The position numbers and the translations under genes are program-made. From Vandiemenella viatica (taxonomy: Eukaryota; Arthropoda; Insecta; Orthoptera; Morabidae): DNA of 64,000 bases. Shown here in pieces: positions 54,870-64,000 of this stretch. The number at the start of each line of letters is the position of its first letter. The first letter of the stretch is position 1. The notes under the pieces are model-generated. The model searched no databases, was not told the origin of the DNA, and saw nothing but the letters and a program-made list of their open reading frames with translations. Where the stretch lies: positions 992,001-1,056,000 of the forward strand of contig JARYHS010006964.1 of assembly GCA_031002005.1 (NCBI GenBank), written 5' to 3'.

Positions 54870-55328
54870 TTAATAATAATAATAATCCCAGCCTAATCTA
54901 TGTAACAATTCGTGACGCTTTTATAAAGGCTGTTGCAAGCAGTCACGTACGAGTATTGAGAGGCTCTTCTCTGAACTTGTGTCAATCACTGCCTTGCGAT
55001 GCGGATCCCATACGGCACAGTAGTAGAACAAATGGGGACACGAAATTTTTTTATACTTTCTTCCTTGTATTTTTCGTTGCAGTTCTTCAGTATTCAACAC
55101 AAGAACTGCAAGAAATTTTGTACGTTTTCATCTTTGTATGTTCGTTATAATTCTTCCATATTCAGCCCATGAACCGCAGCTTAGAATGAGCCCTATGACC
55201 GAAGTTTATTACAAGTCCCATTTCATATAGCTTTGTATTGTTTCGGCTAAATATTTCAGGGAATCGATCATATCGATAACTGAATTTCTTTTGTATTCCC
55301 AAACGAAAGTTGTTACTGCTATTAAAAT
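54870..55328 (-). mobile_element. CR1-like LINE RT fragment running into the gap
   Basis: Minus-strand match to 16950-17340: VWEYKRNSVIDMIDSLKYLA, QSYMKWDL and thumb sequence, decayed. It reaches the N gap, so its 5' part may lie in missing sequence. Same family as the full-length LINE at 16675-21779. Confidence 0.65.
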
Positions 55329-56328
55329 NNNNNNNNNNNNNNNNNNNNNNNNNNNNNNNNNNNNNNNNNNNNNNNNNNNNNNNNNNNNNNNNNNNNNNNN
55401 NNNNNNNNNNNNNNNNNNNNNNNNNNNNNNNNNNNNNNNNNNNNNNNNNNNNNNNNNNNNNNNNNNNNNNNNNNNNNNNNNNNNNNNNNNNNNNNNNNNN
55501 NNNNNNNNNNNNNNNNNNNNNNNNNNNNNNNNNNNNNNNNNNNNNNNNNNNNNNNNNNNNNNNNNNNNNNNNNNNNNNNNNNNNNNNNNNNNNNNNNNNN
55601 NNNNNNNNNNNNNNNNNNNNNNNNNNNNNNNNNNNNNNNNNNNNNNNNNNNNNNNNNNNNNNNNNNNNNNNNNNNNNNNNNNNNNNNNNNNNNNNNNNNN
55701 NNNNNNNNNNNNNNNNNNNNNNNNNNNNNNNNNNNNNNNNNNNNNNNNNNNNNNNNNNNNNNNNNNNNNNNNNNNNNNNNNNNNNNNNNNNNNNNNNNNN
55801 NNNNNNNNNNNNNNNNNNNNNNNNNNNNNNNNNNNNNNNNNNNNNNNNNNNNNNNNNNNNNNNNNNNNNNNNNNNNNNNNNNNNNNNNNNNNNNNNNNNN
55901 NNNNNNNNNNNNNNNNNNNNNNNNNNNNNNNNNNNNNNNNNNNNNNNNNNNNNNNNNNNNNNNNNNNNNNNNNNNNNNNNNNNNNNNNNNNNNNNNNNNN
56001 NNNNNNNNNNNNNNNNNNNNNNNNNNNNNNNNNNNNNNNNNNNNNNNNNNNNNNNNNNNNNNNNNNNNNNNNNNNNNNNNNNNNNNNNNNNNNNNNNNNN
56101 NNNNNNNNNNNNNNNNNNNNNNNNNNNNNNNNNNNNNNNNNNNNNNNNNNNNNNNNNNNNNNNNNNNNNNNNNNNNNNNNNNNNNNNNNNNNNNNNNNNN
56201 NNNNNNNNNNNNNNNNNNNNNNNNNNNNNNNNNNNNNNNNNNNNNNNNNNNNNNNNNNNNNNNNNNNNNNNNNNNNNNNNNNNNNNNNNNNNNNNNNNNN
56301 NNNNNNNNNNNNNNNNNNNNNNNNNNNN
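55329..56328. other. Assembly gap (1000 N)
   Basis: Exactly 1000 N. The contig to its right is, in reverse orientation, a copy of 45281-52266. Confidence 0.98.
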
Positions 56329-56412
56329 TTTCGTATGCACATATTGGAGATTACTTTTCATGCGAAGCACCCTCCGCCATCCTCAGTTTTGTGAATTTCA
56401 GATTATGGATTT

Positions 56413-58239
56413 AAATGGAAAATCTTTTTGCCGTCATGTATGTGCAATGATTGTAATAGAAAAATCTTAAAAATGGAGGAACATTAGAAATAACTGAGAC
56501 ACAGATTCAAAAGAATAATGAGCTAGAAGGTGGAATACAGAATCTTCAATAATGAGCACTTATTTTTATTGTCTGTTTCTGTATGTATCTGATAAAGTCA
56601 GTTCGTGTGGTCCTACGACCCGCTGACGTGTTCATGTTTGCCGCTTATTCCGGCTTTGTCGTGGCTGGGACAACAGTTTAACTGCGAATCAGAATCACAG
56701 AGTGTCCTGGCATATCTCATTTGATCACACATATTTCTCAAAACTTCTTGATCACGAAAGGATGTAATACTGTGACCACTTTGTGAATCCCAACACCTTT
56801 GCCATAATTTTATAACAAGACGCCGAGAGACTGCGCAATGGGCCACCTGTGAAGAAAGCCACTGTTCCGCAGCTGATGTGGGTTTGAAATCGGACCAATA
56901 AGAATCAAATGAGTGAGACTTGGTGCAAAGTCGGGACTGCGATTGAAGGGGATGTTCACTTTCTACGCATTCAAATTATGCGATGTCTTAGAGTAGTAAC
57001 CGATAGATACACCACCGCGACCAGGCAAGCCTCCCCCTTGTTTTGAATCACTTGATTCAGTTTCTACGGTGTCTCGCAGTGGACTGTACCATTTGCTGTT
57101 GCGTCCCCCGACTCTTCCAAGAAATGATACATTCCACTTTGCTGATGCACAGTAATAGATGGAATATTTGCCTGAGTAGAGCCGTCTTGCATTTGTCTTT
57201 TGATTAGGGTTGAGGAAAATATTCCTAGCTTATCAGCAGTGGAGATATTACTAAATTTCATCCCTCTGTCTGAGAGAGAAATTAAGAATCACATTTTGAA
57301 TTCTTTGTTTTGTGAGTCTCACATCATATTTTCTGGTTCCACAGCAATAGTTGCTCTAGACTGTCACAAATAATCCAGTACAATTTCAAAGTTCTTGAAT
57401 TCTGCAAAAAATTCTAGAAAGGAGTCTAACTGACAATCAAGGGTAGTTATGATTTTTAATGATTTTCTGGATCCAGTAACTAGCGTTTAAAGATGACAAC
57501 TCATGAGTTGGTTTATAATTCACGTAATGACATTTTTATTAAATAATACAATATTATTTGTATACATTTTCATCTCTCATTATACTATCAACATGAACCT
57601 GAGGACCCTGTATATAATGTGTGCTCGTTTTATGATTGGTATGTTGATAAACCTGATAATGGACTATGTCCTTATGATCAGTATCTAAAAAAATCAATTG
57701 ATTCCCCCATTATTGAATTTTAAAGCACTGTGATAGTTAATCCAGGGAACGATTCTGCGGGACATATCAAAAGGGAACTTGACTTCTTGAACAACTGTAA
57801 CATCAAAATGGGTCTGAAGAAGAAAAAGACATTTTATAGAAGTATAAAAGAATTTAATGAGTTTAATGGAATTTGCCTAATGGACAAGAGGCTTCCAATC
57901 TAGTAATATTTGGACTGAGATTCAAATTAACTCATGCAAGTGATGAGCAACTTAAGTAATGATGATAGGTGACCTTATGACAACTGAAATAATTTTGATA
58001 GTGGTTTACTGTACTTTATTATTTTTTCTGTAATTACTACAGTAAGATCTCTTCAGAATAGCAAAAGGAAGATTATTCAATTGTATAAAATAGGGCATCT
58101 CAGTGTTACAACACAAAATGTAAATTAAATAATATTGTGACATTGGTTGAAAGTTAATGCAAATTAACAAATGTGTTAAGTACATAAAATATTAATTCCC
58201 AGAAAGGAACGCTAATATTATCTTGATCACAAGAAATAT
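56413..58239. other. Non-coding part of the right arm
   Basis: No gene recognised. Counterpart of about 50420-52180. The exon-like segment at about 56600-56705 is frameshifted here. Confidence 0.35.
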
Positions 58240-59740
58240 CTTCCTCTCTTTCCCTTCCAGATGATTTCCCAATATTTTGGAAAAATAAGTCAGATTCACT
58301 TACAGACAAAGAGTTTCTTTTTTTCTTTGCATCTTCGTGGCAATGACTGCTGGATGCTAAGGGATGAGCTGTAGCTTCTTTTCTGGACGACGTTTCAAAC
58401 AGTTTTTTTTATAGCCCTAGTTTCTGTTCTTAAACTCTTTTGTCGATTTTTCTTTCGCATCAGAAATTTCTTTTTTTTTTCGGGATAGCATTCACGTACG
58501 ACCTCGGTTTGCCGCTTTCTTTCTTTAACCTTTGGAAAAGATTGAATATTTTCCGGTAATATATTGCTAGTTGATGGAGAAATAATTTTTCTCGAGTTGG
58601 GGGATATATATATAGGGGTTTGGATGTGGAGAACGTTGCAAAGTCCAACTTCCGAGTAACAGACTTCTCCCAGGCTGAATAGCATATGGATAGCAAATCA
58701 TAAATGCTGAGGGTTTGCCCAGGGGCCAGGGTGTTTTGTCATCCACAGGTCACATCCATCAGTCATATAAAATATAAATGCAAGTGTCCAGAGGTTGCAA
58801 TTTATTTGTGGTGTAGGGAGGAAAAGTAAGTACACCGATGCCACAACTTTTACAATAATCAAGTGCTTCAATAGAAAGGTGGGTTTCATGATCGCCCTTA
58901 AAAAACATAATAACTATATTTTCTTGTCAATAGAACATTTACTATATTTTACCAAATTCTTTAACACTTTTATAAAGTTTTCACTGGTCATTCAACCAGA
59001 CGGATGGGCCAAACCAAATGGACAATTATATAGCACACCTCGTATTTATCAAATCGCTGTCCTGAAAAAATTTATACTAAAGGGAGGGCATTTCCAGAAA
59101 CTAACCAACCCAAAATGATTTATGAGCTCTCCACTTTCTCGTGATACCTTTTGACCGACTTGGCGTTGGCCTTTCTGCGAAATAACTTTTGATACCTGAG
59201 GAGCGGTAGTAACTCCAATCTCATCCAGATTATAAATTTTATGAGGTTCAAATGCATAACTTTTCAAGATATCTCCCAGCCTGTACTGAAAAAGTTTTAA
59301 GGTATTTGCGTTAAAACTAGTCATCCTTGCTAAACTTGTTGGTTCTGCTATCCTGATGGAAAGTGAAGAATGTTGATGCATAAAACCCGTGAATCAATCC
59401 TGAGATTAGGATCGACTCGTATTCCAATTTTCTGGTACAGACAGGTTATGGTTTACTGCTAATTCATATGCTAGGCGTTTTGCACAGGCTGGTGTCAGTC
59501 CATGAAATATCTTGCTGCTTTTAACAAGATAATATGACAATTCTCCCTCCATAAAAGGTGTTAAAAATTTCACTTTTTTAAAAATCTGGGTCATAGTTAA
59601 CATATTCGGGATGCATCTTTGCTATTCTTACGTAGTCTAGGAGTGTTGATTTCTTAAGGTTAGTGTTTATCATCAGTTTTTATAATTATTGCTCCTCTTT
59701 GTAGGACTTTATTAACTATCTTTTTCATCGTGGCATCACA
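58240..59740 (-). pseudogene. pogo/Jerky-type DDE transposase gene remnant
   Basis: On the minus strand: a start MKKIVNKVLQRGA (near 59735), a CENP-B-type region (FMEGELSYYLVKSSKIFHGL, CAKRLAYELAVNHN; 59603-59406), then SLSIRIAEPTSLARMTSFNA, YAFEPHKIYNLDEIGVTTAP with the first catalytic Asp, and QKGQRQVGQ (59381-59049). After frame breaks come LLFLPTPQINCNLWTL-like text matching the usual TFPPHTxxxLQPLD stretch, and a tail with AWEKSVTRKLDF and a poly-K segment. The order matches DDE_1 proteins of the pogo/Tigger/Jerky group. Several frameshifts make it inactive. The left arm lost most of it by internal deletion. Confidence 0.75.
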
Positions 59741-59819
59741 AAACGTTCTATCTGTCCTCTTTTTGGAATACCTCTGCATTTTACAACCTAAAACAATCAC
59801 AGTCTCTAAAATAGAAATT

Positions 59820-59956
59820 GCTTTACGCCTCGTCGACGGCTTAGGTCATTAGAGGCGGGGTGGAACAGGGAACAAGGAACGGGAAGGAATTCGACCATGG
59901 TATTTTGAAGGAACCATCCCGGCATTCACCTGGAGTGATTTATGGAAAACCCAAAT
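59820..59956 (-). mobile_element. SINE fragment, right arm only
   Basis: On the minus strand the text TCACTCCAGGTGAATGCCGG, GGTTCCTTCAAAATACCATG and CCTCTAATGACCTAAGCCG matches the body of the SINE at 30888-31150. The tRNA head is missing. The left arm lacks it near 50080, so it arrived after the duplication or was lost from the other copy. Confidence 0.75.
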
Positions 59957-62839
59957 AGGAGTAAAAAATTTCAGTAATTAGGGAAAGACTCGGACAGACT
60001 GTATGATTTCTCACATACAGCCATCATACAAAAGGTTCGTTTTAACGTGACTAACACGGAAGTAGTGCAATCAATACTGGTTTATTATACCCATTACTTA
60101 TCTTAGTATCCACAAAAAAATGCTTATTGTCAACTGAATATTATCCAGTTCCAGCAAAAGCTACTAATGACTCACTAAAACAAGTAGAAGGGATGCGAAC
60201 TATCCTTCTAGTTGTATGGAATATAGGATTGTCCGGACTATCCCAATATACAAACTCGCCCCGCTCTTCGCTATTATGTAATCAATAAGAGAGCACGTAC
60301 AGGCAAGTAGGATAATTTTATTTTTGTTGTTATTATTATTATTTTATTTTTTATTCATTTATTTTGCAGAAATGTAGTTGTTGCAATAATATATGAAACC
60401 CAAAACCGCTATCAGGTGAGATAAACACTTCCTCACTGCTACACGCTCAAGAGTAGAGTTACAAAACGCGCCTTGACGGTGATTTTACCTTAAAAATATA
60501 CCAATACGCTGGGATTTATCAGCGGTCATAAAACACACGAAAACGTAATGTGTGCAAGTGTCTCACCGAATAGATTTACACACATAAAATCTCGGTAGAG
60601 TACTGAATACTCGTACGAGCACTGGAAGCTGTATAGAGGCGGCAATTGCAGTCTGTTGTGACGCAGGCAATCAGCTGATCCGGTTGGTCACTCACACTGA
60701 GTGGGACTACTGCTCAGCTGCTGAGAGTCGAAGCGGTGGAAGTTGTCATCGAAAAGTTATCAACAACTTATTTTTTCTTCCTATTGTAATTCCATACGGG
60801 ACTATGCTTTTGTTCCCTACTTTAATCAGACTGAAATAAAAATTCTCCTTAGAATTCACTACATTCTTTTAGCAACATTTTTATAGGAACATAACCGAAT
60901 GAGGAACAGGTAAGGGGATTGAGACATATATTTTTTAACCACCCTCCTTACTTTCGTTGAGTCTCAAAAAGCAAGACAGGATAGCTAATCTCGTTTGCAT
61001 CGTGCAGCACATACTATCTCAAGTCCTGTTAAATTACCACCACAGGGAAAAGCAGCAAAAATAACAGTTAATTGAAAACATACCATCTCAATCAGGCAAA
61101 GGGATGCAAGGATATTAGCGACGTCAGTGCAAATTTCGATGTTTTTTTCTGCTTCTTTGTAGGAAACAAATGTAATATAGCTTCGTACGATTTTCTTCTT
61201 TAGACTTTCCTGTACATTATTAGTCATTACCTACAAGCGAGATTATTTGGTTTTTTTAAAATTTATATTCATTTATACAGCCTAATATCTTAGTGACTAA
61301 ATTAGGCCCTATATATTAAATTTAAATTGTTGATTACATAGCCTCAGGAAATTTTTACAAATCATTTGCATACAAGGAATTTGGTATATAGTTACATTAC
61401 ACTTTGACTTATTCTCTAATTAATTCTATAATATTACATTTGGCTTACAATTATAACAGTTACAGCTACTATTATAAACTCTTTAATATTATATATAATA
61501 ACAAATATCGCTTATTGTTATTATATTCTGTACCTCCTTCTCACAATTTAATGTTAGAATTAACATTTCCAGGAGCCGAGCCTGAACCCTCCCCTCTGGC
61601 TTGTACTATAAATCGTATTCTTTCGTTGTTTTATGGCTTAACTGATTCAGTTTGTTTTGCTAATGTTTCCGTTGCTAATGCGGATTGGAGTTTATATGCA
61701 CGTTTCCGTTGTAGAAGCATGAGGGATATGCGAGAGTCCAGCATTGCAATGGCGTTTTACAGTTTTCTAATTTTATTGTAATATTTCAGTTTTCTCTGAA
61801 GTACAGTAATGTAGTTTTACTTCAATATGGAGCATATTCTCAAATTGCTCATCGTTCCATTCGAACCTTACTAAAGAACATTGTCATCGACTTATCTTCT
61901 TTACAAATTTTATTACAGAATTATTACAGTTCTATATAGGAACGACGTCTTTCTCGGCGTTGAGAATGTATGAAATGCTCTCGGGTGACTAGCCGAGTCA
62001 AGAATGCGTTGTCACACGATATTTCGGCAGCTAAATTCATTGTCGCCATCTTCTGGAGAGCATTTCATATTTCAGTCCTTTTTACTCTAACACGCTATTA
62101 CATTATTTATGTGCTATAATGAAATCCTGGAACATTTTCCATTTATTTTGGTACATTCACACCCTTAGTACCACTTTTTTTTTTTTTTAAATGTAAACTC
62201 AGTGCTGGTGGTTTATTGAAATATTCCAGTTATTCTTAGGGTTCCTCTTCATTCAGTTAGTGGCAGTTAGCCCAGTATACACATACCTGTCTATCATGTG
62301 GGTACTTGTGCCGGATTGCTGGATAATAACAGTTGCTTATAAGTAACATTCACTTAATTTTATGTTGTAAGACACTACACTTCTGAGCCAGTTCGCATTT
62401 GCCGGGAGGCTTGTCATTAATATGGAAATTAACTCCCAGATATTGTCATGATTCATTGTGTGTTGGTGCAAAGGTCAATGATATTTTCCCTTTATATTAC
62501 AAACAAGTTACATTTCCCTCTTTTGTTTTGGCCACAGTGGAAGCGCTTTGTTTGCTGCAAATGGTATGCAGACATTTGCTCATTCTGCCACGCGACCATT
62601 CTGACTCAAACCTGTAGCTGGCCTCGGTTCCGTTTTAACTATGGTTTTAACAGTTATGCATTTGATTGGTTTTTGCAATAGTCATCTCTGGTATTACAAT
62701 CCACTTATCCCCTATAGAGCCTCATCCGTTATGATGTTATAAAAATTTATCTACAGCGTCTATACTAATCTAACTCTGAGTCTATAATACTCTATGAACA
62801 CCTCTATCCTCCACCATCATCCCGAAATAATCTGCCAGC
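59957..62839. other. Non-coding part of the right arm
   Basis: Counterpart of 46600-50040. The open frame 61404-61781 has no recognisable similarity and its partner in the left arm is broken. The GAAATATCG-type hairpin phrase is at 62015-62060. No gene seen. Confidence 0.35.
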
Positions 62840-64000
62840 CATTGCCCTCTGTATTTTCAGTAGGACACGATCGACAGACACATCGGGACAAAACTTTGTT
62901 TCTGTATAATACTGTTTACTCTTAACCATAAATAATTTTCTATGCCCCTATGTTTGCCCATGCGACTTCCCTTGGTCGGTCTCCATGCCCGACCGCCGCT
63001 CGGCCCAGATATCTTTTCTTGCGCAGTTGAGATATCAAGAATAATCCATGATCGCTCATCCAGAATTATGTCTCGCGTTGACCTACTCCGTATTATGTTA
63101 ATATCCGGCGTCCTTATTTCTCCCATTATTGGACAGGCATATATTGCATGTCCTGGGGTTCATTCTGATCCGCACTCGCATGAGGTCGTTTCTTTCAGAC
63201 CTCTTTGGTACAGTAGACTGTCATATGGGCCTTGCCCAGTGACATAATGTATCATTCCTGGTGTGGGTTTAAGGTATTTAAGTTGCAGTCGTTCATGGTT
63301 CGGAAACACATTGCATAGTCTTCTGCCTATGAAACTACTGTCCCTCCGCTCCTGCCATTCACCGAGAAGAGCCGCACTGATTTCTGCCGCTTTCTGTGCA
63401 ACTGTTTCCACAATCTCCTGCACCCTGTCCTGATTTCCTTTTACTAACCAGTATTGGGTCCCTATTCTTTGTTTTCGAGGTCCAGTGGCCATACACCTAT
63501 GACAATTGGTAGAGCATTTGTGGAGGTAGTACTGTAGGCTCCACTCAATCACAGTTCTCTGCACACTTAGCACCACCTCCCTAGGTTTCACAAGTCGAAG
63601 TCTGTGCGCCCAGACACTAGACGCGTACCCAATCAGAGATGCTTGGATAACATCGTGGTATCTTCTTATCGTAATGTTAGAAAGGTGAAATCTCCTTTGA
63701 CCTATATTGATAAAGATGTTAAGCACAGCCTTAGCCCTTTCAAACGTCTCAGTAATATGTGATACAAACTTCACAGACTCGTCCAGAATTACGCCAAGAT
63801 ATTTGGTTGTCCATGTTCTTTTTTTGTTTATGTTTATGTTATTCATTTTGATAATAGGGCTACGTTCCAGTTTGCCGTTGAATACCAAATCTGAGTTTTC
63901 TTTGGCGCGAGACTAAGCTTTGCCTCCGAGCACCATGCTTGAAGTTTTTCAACAACCACTTTAGCATTATTCTCTATATCTTGTCTGGGCCGATCCTCAT
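62840..64000 (-). pseudogene. R1-clade LINE, C-terminal part of ORF2 and 3' UTR (right arm)
   Basis: An uninterrupted 242-codon frame (63888-63160) holds the part after the RT palm: TWTTKYLGVILDESVKFVSH, SNITIRRYHDVIQASLIGYA, LSVQRTVIEWSLQYYLHKCS, EWQERRDSSFIGRRLCNVFP and TGQGPYDSLLYQRGL, ending TTSCECGSE. A frame break then separates the rest of the zinc knuckle (HAIYACP-type text) and the final stretch 63126-62857. The RT core lies beyond the window. This copy is clearly less damaged than the left-arm copy over the same interval. Confidence 0.75.

Larger units (their letters stand above)
56329..64000 (-). repeat. Right arm of the large inverted duplication
   Basis: Reverse-oriented copy of 45281-52266, continuing past the window. 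It starts with a LINE 3' end (56329-56412) and then holds, in reverse, the exon-like segment, non-coding sequence, the pogo-type gene, the GC-rich block and the R1 3' half. It has a SINE fragment (59820-59956) that the left arm lacks. Confidence 0.85.

Noticed and set aside
58395..58696. Overlapping Lys-rich open frames as independent small genes
   Set aside because: They are collinear with the tail of the pogo/Jerky-type transposase remnant in two frames.

Overview
The window is a transposon-rich stretch of an arthropod nuclear genome, most likely an insect. An orthopteroid or other polyneopteran insect is my guess, from the style of the LINE tails, the tRNA-type SINE and the GC-poor, intron-bearing context; the species cannot be named. 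No complete host gene is visible. Nearly all recognisable coding sequence belongs to mobile elements, most of it broken by single-base frameshifts.

The window holds three scaffold gaps of exactly 1000 N (8481-9480, 31485-32484, 55329-56328). The ends meeting at the first two gaps repeat each other almost perfectly. 6516-8480 recurs as 9481-11452, and 26220-31484 recurs as 32485-40125. These look like overlapping contig ends, probably two haplotypes, that were never merged. That makes the second pair a natural before/after comparison: a 2.67 kb hAT element is present only in the right copy and a 251 bp hairpin element only in the left copy. Around the third gap lies a large inverted duplication (45281-52266 against 56329-64000, running off the window).

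Layout. 1-12 kb: two short candidate first coding exons on the minus strand (2.4 kb; 7.85 kb and its duplicate at 10.8 kb) and pieces of one CR1/Jockey-type LINE family. 12-14.9 kb: a diverged tandem duplication carrying two nested hAT-type MITEs, then three TGACGTCA sites at 20 bp spacing. 14.9-23.8 kb: LINE fragments interrupted by a nearly full-length 5.1 kb CR1-like LINE on the minus strand, with an SGNH-esterase-like ORF1, an endonuclease/RT ORF2 and about ten 109 bp monomers at its 5' end. 24-26 kb: a third paralogous first exon and another LINE fragment. 26.2-30.8 kb (and 32.5-39.4 kb): two head-to-head P-superfamily-like elements with shared inverted termini and 8 bp target duplications; one keeps a THAP-type zinc-finger exon and has been invaded by a mariner. 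30.9-41.8 kb: a SINE and a DUF4371/hAT-type transposase pseudogene. 42.5-46.6 kb: an R1-clade LINE. 47-64 kb: the inverted duplication with a pogo/Jerky-type transposase remnant, and a Penelope-like element with a GIY-YIG domain between the arms.

The points most worth follow-up are the P-like THAP pair, a U UUU UUA slippery site with a downstream hairpin where LINE ORF1 meets ORF2, the promoter-like monomer array of that LINE, a hammerhead-like motif in the hairpin insertion, and the set of paralogous exons that all end at a phase-0 splice donor.
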